Positions 44,831 to 56,855 of a stretch of DNA of 64,000 nt are shown here, piece after piece. The DNA comes from Hortaea werneckii. Its lineage: Eukaryota > Ascomycota > Dothideomycetes > Mycosphaerellales > Teratosphaeriaceae. The stretch lies in contig JBAOKB010000165.1 of NCBI GenBank assembly GCA_037044905.1, positions 22,274 through 86,273 of the forward strand. Direction: 5' to 3'. The position numbers were made by a program, and so were the translations under genes. The notes below the pieces were generated by a model. The model did not search any database, had not been told where the DNA came from, and was given only the letters and a program-made list of their open reading frames with translations. Positions within the stretch are counted from its first letter, which is position 1. The number at the start of each line of letters is the position of its first letter.

Positions 44831-46629
44831 CTACTCAAACTCGATCGTGCTAGGCGGCTTCGAAGTAGCCTCATACAACACCCTCGCAACCCCCTTGACC
44901 TCATTCCCAATGCGATTCGTGACACGGCGCATAAACGCCGGGTCGAACTCGAACGCATTCGCCGTCATGAAATCCGTCGTAACGACCGCTCTAAGGGCGA
45001 TGATATGGCCATGGAGCCGCTGATCGCCGACGACGCCGACGGCGCGGCCTTCCATGAGCGCGGCGAAGGCCTGGGAGATTTGGCGGTAGAGCCCGGCGTT
45101 CTTGATCTCCTCGATGAAGATGGCGTCGGCTTCCTGCACGATGCGGACTTTGTCCGGGGTCACTTCGCCGATGATGCGGATGGCGATGCCCGGGCCGGGG
45201 AAGGGGTGTCGCCAGACGAGGTCCTCGGGGATGCCGAGGTTCATGCCCATGTGGCGGACTTCGTCCTTGAAGAGCTCGCGGAGGGGCTCGATGAGCTTCA
45301 GGTTCATCTTCTCCGGCAGGCCGCCGACGTTGTGGTGGGTTTTGATGGTCGCCGAGGGGCCCTTGAAGGAGATGGATTCGATCACGTCCGGGTACAAGGT
45401 GCCCTGGAGGAAGAACTCGATGGGGCCGGCTTTCGGGCTGTTCTCAGCGGCCTTGGCGATTTTCTGCGCTTCTTCCTCGAAGATCTCGATGAAGGTGTTG
45501 CCGATGATCTTGCGCTTCTTCTCTGGGTCAGCGACGCCCTTTAGCAGGCCTAGGAAGCGCTCGCTGGCGTCGATGACGGTCAGGTTGACACCCAGACCTT
45601 TGGTCAGCGTCTCCTTGACCTGTTCGGCTTCGCTTCTGCGGAGCACACCGTTGTTGACCATGACGGCGTGGAAGCGGTCGCCAATGGCTTCGTGCATTAG
45701 ACGAGCTGCCACGGTCGAGTCCACGCCACCGCTGACTGCACCAATGACCTGTCCCTTCTCGCCCACAAGCTTCCGTATCCGTGCTACCTCCTTGTCGACG
45801 AATGCCTCCATGGTCCAGTCCTGGCTCGCCTTACAGATGTGAACGGCGAAGTTTTTAATAACCTCCAGACCTCGTGGGGTGTGGGTGACCTCGGGGTGGA
45901 ATTGAATACCATAGTACTCCTTCTCTTCGTGTGCGATACCAGCGTATGGCGAGTTTGCGGTCTCTGCCACTGTGAGGAAACCATCCGGCATCTTAGACAG
46001 CTTGTCACCGTGTGACATCCAAACCTCCATGTCATCCTGTAGCCCCTCGAATAGCCGGTCTACATGCGCCTGCTTGCCGCTATGCCTTTGGATCTTCAGC
46101 GCTGCATGTCCAAACTCCTTCTTGTCACCGGCCGCGACGTTCTTCCCGTGATGCCAAGCCAGCTCTTGCAAACCATAACAGACACCTAGAATGGGGACGT
46201 CCAGCTTGAAGACCTCGGGGTCCACATGAGGTGCGCCTTCTTCGTAGACGGAGTAAGGGCCACCTGACAAGATGACACCCTTAGGCTTCCATGACAGCTC
46301 GGCCAGCTTCTGAGTGCATGGCAGCATCTCCGAGTAGACATTGAGTTCTCTCAGTCGTCGGGTGATTAGGTGGGTATATTGAGAGCCAAAGTCGAGCACG
46401 AGGATGGTGTCGAAGACCTGGTGAGGCGGTGCGGGGTCCTACAAGACATGACGACTGTAAGTATGTGCACGTCAACATAGTCTACAAAGGTCATGGACAA
46501 ATCGATAGCCAGTCTTGATTATTTAGGCAGCCGACGAGAGGTAAAACAACCTTGTGCCTTGCAGGGTGTGCAGACATTCGGACTTACCTTTGCCGCACTG
46601 TTAGGCACCAAACCGTTCGTCTCGGCCAT
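44831..46629 (-). CDS. GUA1: GMP synthase (glutamine-hydrolysing)
   Basis: Exon 1 is 46629-46588 (14 codons, MAETNGLVPNSAAK), then a 149-nt intron (46439-46587, GTAAGT...TGTAG), then exon 2, 46438-44831; 549 aa. The class I glutaminase domain (about 25-215) has LVLDFGSQYTHLITRR, the nucleophile in ILGVCYGLQ and the His-Glu of FHPEVTHT. The ATP pyrophosphatase domain follows (GAVSGGVDSTVAARL P-loop), then the GMP synthase C-terminal dimerisation domain (HHNVGGLPEKM, RHPFPGPGIAIRIIGE, TSKPPSTIEFE at the end). It converts XMP to GMP. The small first exon with a long first intron is typical of regulated nucleotide genes, but no control site was identified. Divergent from BCP1. Confidence 0.95.
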
Positions 46630-46989
46630 CTTGACAGCTGTTCGAGGATATGAACAACAGGAGTATATGTTTGGGACGCACGCAATGTGCGCCAGAGAAG
46701 GCGAGTCAGAAGGAGGGCGCGATCAAAAAAGTTCCTGAACATTGTCTCTCCCCGCCGCTTGGTCTTATCGATAAGATCCATGTTAGCCCCAAACTGTAAA
46801 TGACGAGGCTTCCTCAAATTTCATGTGATGGCGGCCATATTCATCAGACTTGATCGCGCACCCCCAAAGAAGAAAAGAAATAGATTTTCGCAGCTAGATA
46901 AACACGAATCATAGCCGGAGAAAGCTTTGTAAAACACCCAAATAATTATCTGCTACTGGGCCAACGCGACTTAAGAAAACCCCGCCACA
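46630..46989. other. 360-bp divergent promoter (GUA1 / BCP1)
   Basis: Shared upstream region; nothing further recognised. Confidence 0.5.
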
Positions 46990-47889
46990 ATGGGAAAAAG
47001 AAAGTCAACCGCCGAGGAGAAATTGGCCTCGAAAGACAAAATGGACGTCGATGGCGAAGAGAACGGCAGCGAGGAAGAAGAAGACGACGCGAGCATCATC
47101 AACATCGACTTTGAATGGTTCGGCCCCCGGCCGGAAATCGACTTCCACGGGCTGAAAATGCTCCTGCGCCAGCTCTTCGACGTCGACAACGACCTCTTCG
47201 ACCTCTCCGAGCTCACAGACCTGATCCTCGCCCAACCCACCCTCGGCTCGACCGTGAAATGCGAAGGCGAAGAAAGCGATCCCTACGCCTTCCTCACCGT
47301 CCTGAACATGCACCACCACCGGGAGAAAGCCGTGATGAAACAACTCTCCGACTACCTGATCTCCAAAGCCAGCCCATCGGAAACCCTACGCCAACAGCTC
47401 CGAGACCTGCTCTCCCCCGACTCGCAAGCCCAAGTCGGCCTGATCCTCACGGAGCGCTTCATCAACATGCCCAGCGAGATCGTGCCGCCCATGTACAACA
47501 TGATACGCTCCGAGATCGCCGCCGCGGTCGAGGACAAGGAACTCTACGAATTCACCCACTACCTGCTGATCTCCAAGACGTACACGGAAGTGGCGTCGAA
47601 GCTGGACGCCGAGGAGGATCGGCCGCAGAAGAAGAACAAGAAGGCCACGGATGCTGCGCCGGAGACGTTCTATTTCCATCCCGAGGACGAGGCGCTGCAT
47701 CGGTACGCGATGGGGGTTTGCAATTATGATTATGAGAAGGTTAGTGGGGAGGGGGCGAGCGATGCTAAGCGGACTTTCCAGGAGCTGGGCGTCAAGCCGC
47801 AGGGGCATTTGATTTTGATTGAGGGGAAGAGGTTTGAGGAGGCGGTGAAGGGGGTCGGGGAGTACTTGGGCGGGGATGCTGTTGCGTAA
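46990..47889 (+). CDS. BCP1: Bcp1/BCCIP-family protein, ribosomal protein chaperone
   Basis: Single exon, 299 aa. A basic start (MGKRKSTAEEK) precedes an acidic stretch (EENGSEEEEDD), then the BCCIP fold: INIDFEWFGPRP, DFHGLKMLLRQLFD, LTDLILAQPTLGSTVK, DPYAFLTVLNMHHH, INMPSEIVPPMYNMI, and near the end YFHPEDEALHRYA and GHLILIEGKRFEEAV. Yeast Bcp1 escorts Rpl23 into the nucleus and supports export of Mss4; animal BCCIP binds BRCA2 and p21. Length and order match the fungal protein. Third codon positions are strongly C-biased in the first two thirds and G-biased in the last third. Confidence 0.92.
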   Translation: MGKRKSTAEEKLASKDKMDVDGEENGSEEEEDDASIINIDFEWFGPRPEIDFHGLKMLLRQLFDVDNDLFDLSELTDLILAQPTLGSTVKCEGEESDPYAFLTVLNMHHHREKAVMKQLSDYLISKASPSETLRQQLRDLLSPDSQAQVGLILTERFINMPSEIVPPMYNMIRSEIAAAVEDKELYEFTHYLLISKTYTEVASKLDAEEDRPQKKNKKATDAAPETFYFHPEDEALHRYAMGVCNYDYEKVSGEGASDAKRTFQELGVKPQGHLILIEGKRFEEAVKGVGEYLGGDAVA

Positions 47890-50156
47890 GGCTCTTGCGG
47901 AGTGTTTCTGGAAGGGAAGTGTTGGTGAAATGCTATGCTGCTTGAACGAGGCCACGGATCCTTCCTTTGAGAACGCAAAAAGACAAAAAGGGGAGGTTTA
48001 GTGTAGAGAGAGGGTCCTGAAGAATAGTCGATCCCACTTGCTGCCTTTTCCATGACATGTACGGCATCAAGTCTCAGTTTTCTTGCCCAGATATGCATCC
48101 GACCAGCGATAGGAGTGACAAGTGCCAAGCTGACTACCTGACCAGACAAGATGCGAGATCGGTGGCAAGAGAGCGTCTTCTCGGGACAGTGGGACTCTGA
48201 AGTCTAGTAGCGTCGGCTATTACATTCCGGATAGGAACAGGGCTGGTCCTTGATAACATCGCCCTTCAGTGATTCGCACATTAAGCTATATGCATACCGA
48301 GCACCTTTCCAAGTATCTTTCAGACAACTGCTACATGTCAGGTATGCAGATGCTTACGCGCCTTACGACTGCGCAGATGTGTGTACATCGTCACTTAATC
48401 AACGGTTGTAATGGTCGATGGCTCGACCTATGGCGTATGTCATGTAAGCAAGCCCTCACCCAGCGCGAAAGCGACCAATCGCGATGCGATCCACCTCTCC
48501 ACGCCCACATGTGATGGGAGGCTCTTCTTGGGAAGACAATTAGCCGCGCATATGCTTCCGGTCACCTGATGTCAGCTTTTGATAGCCTGGTGTAGAGCGT
48601 TGAAACGTCAGGTGTAGAGTTCATGTCGTTGCTGCGTATGTAATAGGAGGTAGATGCACTGGAGTGAGCCAAAGACGCCACCTTCACCACTGAAGCCCGC
48701 GCGACTTAGATCCAAGCACGTCCAAGAATGGAGGACGAGGGTCAGCACGTGTGGGCGCAGTGGATGTGACGAGCTACATGGTAGTAGGTACCTCCCCTGC
48801 TATCCGGAGAAACAAAGCTGTCACTACTCTAGCGCCTCGTCACGCCAGAAAAGCAGTGGCTGTCCAAGCGCTCATAAATATTCTGCGTTTAAAGCGGCAC
48901 TGAACCTTGATCGAGTCAGGGCGGCGTGGATGATCGGAGAGAGTTCATCTTAAACGAGGGTGTCGCGATTGATGAGGGCGTTGAGTGGCACCGGGGCCGG
49001 GCTCAAGAACCGATATAATCTATTGTCGATCACAGAAGTCACATCGTTTCGGCGGAGATGAACCGGTGGGGAGAGATGATGGCGAGAGGCAGATTCCAGC
49101 CTCGGTGACGACAAACCCCAGTCCGAAGCTGTCCCTGTCGCAGTATCTACCGTAGTCTATCGAGGCGTCGAAGGTTAAAAGGAAATGTCTCTACCAGGCG
49201 CATCCATCATCACCACAGTCGATCACATTGATGGGCCATCAGCAAGTACCGGTTGGAATTTAGAGTACGAATAGATAACACGGCAGATTGCGGAAAATTT
49301 AAGAGGATGGCTCTTGCGCAGGACGGGTCAGTGGTCGCACACGTTCCCGGGCATGGCTCGAGCCTATCACAACCAGGCATGGGGCTAGGGAGACAGGGGC
49401 TTTTCAGATAGGGAGGAGCGCGCCAGAAGAGCTCTAGAAGGACAAGCGGGACCCGTGGACGTTGGGTGTGCATTGCTGGGTCGCTCGAAAAAAGAGAGAC
49501 GGAACCCTTCCTGGGCTGCGCGATTGCAACACTGTTACAGCAACGTCCCCTCTTCCATCACACCCTTTGTTAATTAATCCGCGTTTAATTATCCCATTCG
49601 CGGGTTGAGGACCAGATTCCATTGAGTTGTGCTCATTGTTGATCAACCTCAGGCAGCAAAAGTCCTGAGACCCGACTGCCTTCCAATTGGGCTGGCGCTG
49701 CGAGTCGTTGGACGGGCTGCACCTCCTTCCAATTCGGCTCGACACTATCCACACCCTCCCACCCAACTTTGCGACCTGTCACGCCCTCTCCGTCCGCCGC
49801 ACCACTCCACTTCACGCGCACACCTCACATCACTCCCATTGCGCCTTGGCGGCCATTCGTATCCGCGTTGCAGCAGACCACCCACGACCTGCTACGCCGA
49901 ACCCCCCCGTGCAACGCCTCTCCCTCTACCAACCTCCTCAATCCACCCCGACGCCGAGGCGTTGCCTCTCAGGGCTTGACGGCTTCTTCCGAGCCCTTCA
50001 CACCCTTGGGGACCAGAACACCATCCTTGGACCCTCGAACGCCTAGCGCACACCACACATCCTTTTGCATTCCTCCCCCGACCCACGTTTGCTCGCGGCG
50101 CACGTCGAACGAAGCACAAAGCACCGATTGTGCTGGAACAGCCGTTGCACTCCGCA
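47890..50156. other. 2.3-kb intergenic region and C-rich RAS leader
   Basis: No supported gene. The part at about 49740-50150 is strongly C-rich on the plus strand and probably is the 5' leader and promoter of RAS. Confidence 0.5.
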
Positions 50157-51187
50157 ATGGCGTCAAAAGTAAGCAGGAGCAAGCGAGCGAGCGAGACCGG
50201 GCTTCGCGTGACACCTGAGATTCGAGCGGCGTTGGTGCTAACGCTGTCTTAGTTCCTTCGGGAGTACAAGCTTGTGGTGGTTGGCGGCGGTGGTGTCGGC
50301 AAGTCATGTCTGACCATCCAGCTAATCCAATCCCACTTCGTCGACGAATACGACCCCACCATTGAAGGTACGACTCCCCACAGAGCGCTCGCGCGCGTGC
50401 TCTTTCTCCAGCTAGCTGTGAGCCATTGGCACCTTGCTAACATGTCAACCTGACGCCAAACAGACTCCTACCGCAAGCAGTGTGTGATTGACGATGAGGT
50501 CGCGCTCCTCGATGTCCTCGATACCACGGGCCAGGAAGAGTACTCGGCCATGCGAGAGCAATACATGCGTACCGGCGAAGGCTTCCTATTAGTTTACAGC
50601 ATGACATCGCGTCAGAGCTTCGAAGAGATTATCACATTCCAGCAACAAATCCTACGCGTCAAGGATAGAGACTACTTCCCCATCATCGTTGTCGGCAACA
50701 AATGCGATCTGGAGAGCGAGAGGGAAGTGAGCACAGAAGGTACGTCTGATCGTTTTTACATGCACCTGGCTTTGTACCTGCCGGAGTGAGCGGGAGTGGC
50801 AGCAGAGAGCCGTAGTCAACACTTCACGTGCATAAAAGCACTCGATGTGCGAGAACACGCTCGACGGCATAGCAGACCAGCTCCGACACGTTGAAGCAGT
50901 CAGGTGTAACGTAGCAGCATTGCATGACCAGAAGCTAATTCCATCTCACAGAGGGCAAAGAGCTCGCCCGCTCATTCGGCTGCAAGTTCATCGAGACCTC
51001 AGCCAAGTCACGCATCAATGTCGACAACGCCTTCTACGACATTGTGCGGGAGATCCGCAAATACAACAAGGACATGAGCGGCTATCCCGGCGGCAGCAAC
51101 TCACACTCCAAGGGTCCCACCGACAAGATGGAGATGGACGGCGACAACCAGGACGCCGGCTGCTGCGGCAAATGCGCAGTCATGTAA
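50157..51187 (+). CDS. Ras small GTPase
   Basis: Four exons: 50157-50168 (only MASK), 50253-50367, 50464-50739 and 50952-51187; 212 aa. The introns have GTAAGC, GTACGA and GTACGT donors. G1 is GGGGVGKS (15-22), the effector loop is YDPTIEDSY, G3 is DTTGQEEYSAMRE, G4 is NKCD and G5 is ETSAKS. The end is CCGKCAVM: a CaaX box for prenylation with upstream cysteines for palmitoylation. It matches fungal RasA/Ras1 closely. Ras controls cAMP and MAPK signalling, growth polarity and germination. Residues equivalent to human Gly12, Gly13 and Gln61 are the normal ones. Confidence 0.95.
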
Positions 51188-52934
51188 GCCCAATCATCTT
51201 GCCGGGAAAACGTATTCCTTTGCACGACTTGTATTCCGCATTTGCCCATAATTATGCATGAGCGGGCGAGCGAGCGGCATCAGTAGGCAGCGGCACCTAG
51301 TAGATAACGGTCAGCCGAGCTGTCAAAAGATTCGTGCAATCATTTCTAAAAACAAAGGAAAAGCAAGGGCTTTGCGATGACAAAGTGAAGTCTGGAGAAC
51401 GAGGCGAAAAGATGGATGGATGGGGTTGGCCTCCCAAAGCAGGGGAAGGGGAAAAAGGGAAGAAAAAGAAAAAAGAATCATTACTTAAGAAATAATTGGG
51501 TACGACTGGCGCTGAATATGGGGCAGAACGAGGTTTTGAGGTTTCTGGTTCCCCTACGCGTTGCGAGAGCGTATCATCATCATCATCGTCATGCGCTGCG
51601 AACGGGGCGAATAGGCGAATTGAGGGGCGAGAATAGCGATCGGGGAGACTATGCCCCTCGCCTTCCTTTTTTTTTTTTTCTGTTTCTTGTTCTTCTTCAG
51701 CCAGTTTTACTATTACCCCCTCAATTACTACGATTACTACTATTACTTATTACCAAATACACTATTTATTTTTACCGAGTTCAAACCCGCGCGCTTTTGT
51801 GAGGAGAAATCTGGGAGCTGGAGTATTATGGAAGGGATTCCTTCTTGCCTGATCACGGGAGGAAGAGAGAGGAAGGTGTTTGACCAACGGGTGTCAGAGG
51901 AATTCCCGGGAGGAACGACGTCTGGAGGGGCCAAGAGGGAGGAGATTCGGCTACTAAGGTCTGGCGGAGTACTCTTTTTTTTTTTTGGTTTTTTTTGGGG
52001 GGGTTTTTTCAACTTCCCGCCCGTGGAAATGTCTCACAAGAGCGGGATTTGGATTCTTGCATGCTATTACATTCCCTTTTCTTCCTTTTTTACTCGTTAC
52101 TTTTTTTTTTTTTTTTTTTTTTTGGTCAATAGGGGCTGCTACTTTTCTGAGTATGCATAGGGTGTCATTCGTACCTGATTTCTTGTTGTTGGGCTTTCTT
52201 TTGCCTTTTTTTCTTTTTTTTTTTTTTCCTTTTCTTTCTTTACCCAATACAAAAGTTGTCTTCCTCTCCAATGCGGATTATTCTTTTTTGAGAGCTCCCT
52301 TCCTGTTCCGAATCGCTTCTGATACCACTCGCCTCGTTTCGCATCAGCCGGAGAGGGAAGCTGTTTCGATTTCCTCTCTTGTCCCTTTGGATTCCATTTT
52401 TCCTTTTTCTCTTCCTTGCTTTGGTTGGCGAATGGCGAGAGGAGAGCGATAGCAAATGGATCGTGGGGGAGGAAAATCTCAGCTGAAATAGATGGAAGGC
52501 GCGAATGCAAAAGTTGTAACTTTCCTGCTGCTCTGTCTTCGTACCTACATTAGATGTCAGGCCAATTTCCACCTGACCGGGCGCTTTTGGCTGTGGATGG
52601 TGTAGGCGGGAAGACCTTAGCTCCAGGTTCCTTCTCTTTTCTGTCCACTTACCCTTTTTCCTGCTTCCTATAGCCAACGCTCTGTAAGATTCTCTGATTA
52701 CGAGAGAAGAAGGTGATCTGTTTGAAAGTGATAGTCCCATGGCGCCATACAATAGCATCGGGTGGTCGTCATTTGCGTTGGGAAACATTGACGAATTTTG
52801 TATCTTTGCCTTCAGTAGACCTTCATTAGATCTCTTCGCTTTCTATGCGCTGTCCCAACTCTTCTTCAAGGGGAGAGCGGAGCCTTCAGAAGAAAAAGTA
52901 AAATAAAATAAACAACCAGACCCCTTCCTTCGGC
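51188..52934. other. 1.75-kb intergenic region rich in homopolymer tracts
   Basis: No supported gene. T-runs lie at 51669-51680, around 51976-52012 (T-runs interleaved with G-runs), at 52101-52123 and around 52218-52227. Open frames here are T-rich or Lys-rich artefacts. Confidence 0.5.
52101..52123. repeat. poly-T tract of about 23 nt
   Basis: An uninterrupted T-run, the longest homopolymer in the window. It is prone to slippage, so its length may not be exact. Confidence 0.85.
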
Positions 52935-53775
52935 TCAAACCCACACCGCTCGCATTCCCTTGAGCAGGGCGCAGTCCCATGCAACGGTGGTAGACACGCA
53001 CATTCCTAGTCTTCCACCTCGATTCTCAATCCTCCCCTTCAACTTCTCCTCGATCTCCTCAATCTCCTCGGCGGCATCCATCTCGATGATGCGGTTCACC
53101 TCGGCTTGGTTCCGCATCAGTTCTTTCGCGCCGGCGTAGAGCATTCGCATTTCGCTCGAGCACGTTGGGGGTAGGTAGTTGATCATGACGTAGGGGACTG
53201 AAAGGCGGCCGGATTCCTGTTGGACATTGAAAGAGGGGTGGATGGGTTAGTGATCTCATTCTCCGCTTTGCTTGTTCCTGGTTGCTTTTTGCTTTTCGTG
53301 CTGCTTGTTTGTATGTGGATCATTCCTGTGGGTCTAGAATGCAAGGAGGGGTTCCCACTGGGGATTTCACTCTTCAAACGTACCATCGTCAGTGGATAGC
53401 TGAGCAAGACATATCGCGGCGAATTGTCCGGGAGCTCATCGCTGAGATCTTGCATATTGCTATAGATAGTCTCGTCGACTTGTTTGATTTCCATGGTGCT
53501 TTTATCGATCTGGTCTTCTTCACGTTTGGTGGTTCTCCAAATCAGTCGTTGCTTTTTTCCTTTCTTTTTCTGTTCCTTTATGGATCTAGGTTTCGATCAT
53601 GGCCAGTGCATACAGATTACGGCTTGGGGGTCTTTCGCCCGCGATGTGCCCAGGCGGAACTTGCGTAGGGCATTCTTCGTCTCGGGGGAGAAGGTGTAGA
53701 GGCGGGCTTCGGAGGACTTGGGGTGTGGGTTAGTGGTTTCCCGCTTATGGTGAGTTGTCCATTGCTACGTACCAT
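52935..53775 (-). CDS. AIM7: glia maturation factor-like ADF-H protein
   Basis: Four coding exons: 53775-53773 (just ATG), 53716-53614, 53514-53384 and 53216-52935; 172 aa. All three introns have consensus donors (GTACGT, GTATGC, GTACGT) and restore the family sequence: SSEARLYTFSPETKNALRKF, then IDKSTMEIKQVDETIY, LPDNSPRYVLLSYPLTM, SGRLSVPYVMINYLPP and MRMLYAGAKELMRNQAEVNR. This is the ADF-H fold of GMF, which debranches actin at Arp2/3 junctions rather than severing filaments; yeast Aim7 is the counterpart. The last 35 residues after IEEKLKG do not look like the family, so the true end may be earlier or altered by an unseen indel. Confidence 0.85.
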
Positions 53776-54123
53776 GTTGGAGGAGGTCGTGTTCTCGATA
53801 TCAGGATGTCTTGTTGGGATATAAATAAAATGTGACGATGCTGCTAGAAAGTGAGCAGGTATGGTTTGGTTGTTAGCAGATGTCAGTCCGCCCCACCAAA
53901 TGCCAGCCGAATCGCGACATGGCCGAAGCTGGTGAAGTGGCTCCCCCACAATCGCGTGAAGTTTGTTTCCGCCCATCTCGTCATTGATCCATTCCGGCCA
54001 TTGGGATCCATGTCTGTGCTTCCTTTTTTCTCTCTCTACACTCCAATTGATTAAGACCTTCTCTTCCTCCTTCCCGGATAAGTTCTTGAGGTAAGAGACG
54101 GCAATATATCCTATCCATTCCTC
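53776..54123. other. 348-bp divergent promoter (GMF / MoCF-like gene)
   Basis: Shared upstream region. No gene or clear motif. Confidence 0.5.
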
Positions 54124-55182
54124 ATGTTCTCACGTCTCAACCAGGTCGCCCGACACTTACTCCGGCCTCTGCCGAGTTACTTGCATAGCTCTGCAGCAGC
54201 CCCGGCATTAACGGCAACAGCTTCGCGAGCCATGGCAGCCGAAAGGAGCAAGAGGACCATCAATACGGCCGGATGTATAATCATCGGCGACGAGGTCCTG
54301 GGCGGGAAGGTCAGTAGCAACACCCTATCCTACGAACCAAATCACACATCTCGGCTCGAATGCTGAAGGCTGAAGCGATTAGATCTCCACAGACGGTTGA
54401 CACCAACAGCGCCTGGTTCGCCAAATACTGCTTCTCGCTCGGCATCAACCTGAAGCGCGTCGAGGTCATCGCCGACGATGAATCCGAGATCGTCGAGGCC
54501 ACGCGCCGCATGAGCCACAACTACGACATGGTCGTGACGTCCGGCGGCATCGGCCCCACCCACGACGACATCACCTACCAGTCCATCGCGAAAGCCTTCT
54601 CCCTGCCCATCGTGCTGCACGAGAAGGCCTACGAGCGCATGAAACGCCTCTCCAAGCCCCACCCGAGCCAGACCAATTTCTCCTGGGACGAGGACTCGCC
54701 CGCGCGCCGCGCCAAGCTGCGCATGATCCAGCTCCCTTACGACGAGAGCCTGCCAGACGAAGACCAGGTCATCTTCGTCGCCGATGACCTCTGGGTCCCT
54801 ATCAACGTTGTCAACGGCAACATCCACATCCTACCTGGAATCCCTCGGCTGTTCGAGAAGATGCTGACGGGCTTGAAACCGAGGATCCTCCCCCGGTTGA
54901 CGGATCCGAGGGGAAGGGCGTATACCGGATCCTCTTTCAGCACGCCGCTAGCGGAGAGCGAAGTCGCTGGGTACTTGACGGAGCTGTCGGCGAAGACGGA
55001 AGGGAAGGGGGTCAAGGTGGGAGTTACCCGCACTGGGGGAAGAGTAGGAACACGGTGACGCTTGTAGGCCGCGATCAGGAATTTATGGATTCGCTCGTGG
55101 CGGAGGTGGAGCAGGGCGTCAAGGGCCGCAGGATCAGTTTGAAGGCGAGGACGACGATGCGGGGAGCGATAAGGATACTTAG
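54124..55182 (+). CDS. molybdopterin-binding (MoCF/CinA-like) domain protein, two frameshifts
   Basis: Exon 1 is 54124-54309; an 83-nt intron (GTCAGT...CCACAG) leads to exon 2 from 54393. The first 36 residues are Arg/Ser/Ala-rich and could target mitochondria; MAAERSKRTINT at 54232 is the alternative start. The MoCF fold follows: INTAGCIIIGDEVLGGK, TVDTNSAWFAKYCFSLG, VVTSGGIGPTHDDITYQSIA, NGNIHILPGIPRLFEKML. The family includes CinA/MoaB-like proteins and the domain beside FAD synthase; fungal members are uncharacterised. The frame breaks at about 55022 (one base short, before SYPHWGKSRNTVTLVGRDQE) and again at about 55135 (one base short, before an acidic tail FEGEDDDAGSDKDT ending at TAG 55180). 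Read literally it stops at 55058. Confidence 0.8.
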
Positions 55183-55539
55183 GAGGCGAGTTTCCATCTC
55201 CCCGTTTCTTTTTCAAATGTAGAAAGTGGATTACATGCCCCCCCATAAATGTGTGTCATTTACGAGAAAACGATGGAGAAGCTCAGTGCTGCTGATGCCT
55301 TTCTTTTTTAATTTTTTTTTTTAAAAAAAAATATGAAAGGAAAGGAAAGGAAAGACAGGAAAAAGGATCCTATACACCGGGGAAACCCAAATTTTCTATT
55401 TTGTAAGGACATCAAGCTCAAAAGACACCGTGGTATCCTTACTCTTCTTCCGCGCCGGCTCGGGATACTGTAAAGCGGCTTCGTAGGAAACATAGAACGA
55501 ATCCGTCCTGGTAATGACCCTCCGACTCGACTCGGAGCT
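55183..55539. other. convergent intergenic region with simple repeats
   Basis: A T-run and an A-run lie side by side at about 55305-55331, followed by GAAAG units (AGGAAAGGAAAGGAAAG) near 55340. No gene. Confidence 0.5.
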
Positions 55540-56855
55540 CTAAAATGACGACCTCCTCCCAACTTCCTTCCCCTGTTCGCCACTCCTGGAACTCTCCGGA
55601 TCATGCTTGATCATCGTGACGGTACTGCTATGATCCCAGATCACGCAACATCCTATCCCACCTTGCTGCCCTTCGCCACGGACCCCCACCGCCCCGCCGG
55701 CGGCATGATGGTCAAAGGTCTCTCTCGCCTCCCCGGTGCTTTGCGAGTTGTTCCCGTCGCCGGACTTGCTCCGCTTGATGCTAAGCAGGCTGAGCTTTTT
55801 CGCGAAATTGGGATCCAGGTGCAGACTGCCGCTGTCGAAGATGCGGAGGAAAGGTTTGGCGCAGGGGACCGTGGTCAGGATGACGCTGAGGTGGAGGACG
55901 ACTTGGCCGAGGATCACGGCGGGCACGCGCGCCCGTGGCCAGTCGTTGCTGAAGAGCGAGACGTGGTTAAAGTGTAGCCGGATCAGGAGCGGTGGTAGGA
56001 TGCTTTTTGTTTTTTCCCCAACTGGTTCAGCATTATGTTGTGGCGTAGTGCTGTGGGTTGTGGTTGAGGGGAGGCTTACAGTAAGCGCATGGAAAAGGCT
56101 GCGATGATTTGCAGTTTGGGAGCTAAGTGCATTTTCAGGCTCCATAGCATGATGACGGACTGGTAGAGATGATCATCAGCAGCAGATCCCGCCATTGCGC
56201 CACTCGCCCTGAGGAGACATAGCCACTTGCCATGAAGATATTCGCCGTCTCCAGCAACGCCCTTGTGATAACCAAGCTAGAATTCATAGCCCACTGGACA
56301 AGCCGCCATGTTAGCCCGGGCGACTCCAGAACCTCACTTCTCACCTTCCATAAGAGTCGTACCAGATCAATACAATTGGCAGTCGCATCGTGCGTCTCCC
56401 ACGGCCGCGGCAATCCGCATTCGAACGCCGTCGTCGCCATCCCAGCAAGAGCCCAGGCCACCGTCGCGACAGCGATCCCATAACCCCCACGCCATCTTCC
56501 GATGCCGCACGATCCTCGCCAGCAGGAAACACACGGATAACATCGACAGCGCCTGCGCCATATAGTAGAAATACCCGCTCAACCAGAGAAGGAAGGAGGA
56601 CCAATTAATCGTCGTCTGGGGTTGCGTCCCCGCCGATCTTCCCAGCCCATATCGTAGTTGGAGCAGTGTCAGGACGGAATGGATACAGGCGAGGATCGTC
56701 GCGGCGATGCAGCACCCGTCGTCCCAGCTTAGGGGTCCGTTGACTTTGAGGCGGAGGAAAATTCGGATCCCGAGCACGAGGAGCGACCAGATTACGGCTG
56801 TGACGGTTACGACGACGATGTAGGCTCCTGGGTAGGAGAGGTCGAACGCTGGCAT
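55540..56855 (-). pseudogene. SAT5/PTH11-type rhodopsin-domain membrane protein, one frameshift
   Basis: Exons 56855-56363, 56293-56231, 56159-56080 and 56002-55540. Introns: 56294-56362 (GTACGA...CCAG, branch GCTAAC), 56160-56230 (a GC-AG intron, GCAAGT...CCAG) and 56003-56079. About 365 aa when the break is bridged. Seven membrane helices are expected. Typical motifs are SWDDGCCIAATILACIHSV, LRYGLGRS, ALAGMATTAFECGLPRPWET, NSSLVITRALLETANIFM and HLSVILTTVPCAKPFLRIFD. Members are fungal membrane proteins, some PTH11-like sensors; most are unstudied. Exon 1 has one base too many in the G5 run at about 56484-56488: KMAWG is in one frame and IAVATVAWALAG in the next. This may be sequence error rather than true inactivation. 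Confidence 0.7.

Noticed and set aside
50211..50216. Activating change in the Ras P-loop (GGGGVGKS)
   Set aside because: The Gly for Ala at position 11 of human Ras is, as I know it, normal in fungal RasA proteins; the Gly12/13 equivalents are unchanged.
51960..52240. T-rich open frames encoding Phe-rich peptides
   Set aside because: Produced by homopolymer tracts between RAS and the GMF gene; no start context or homology.
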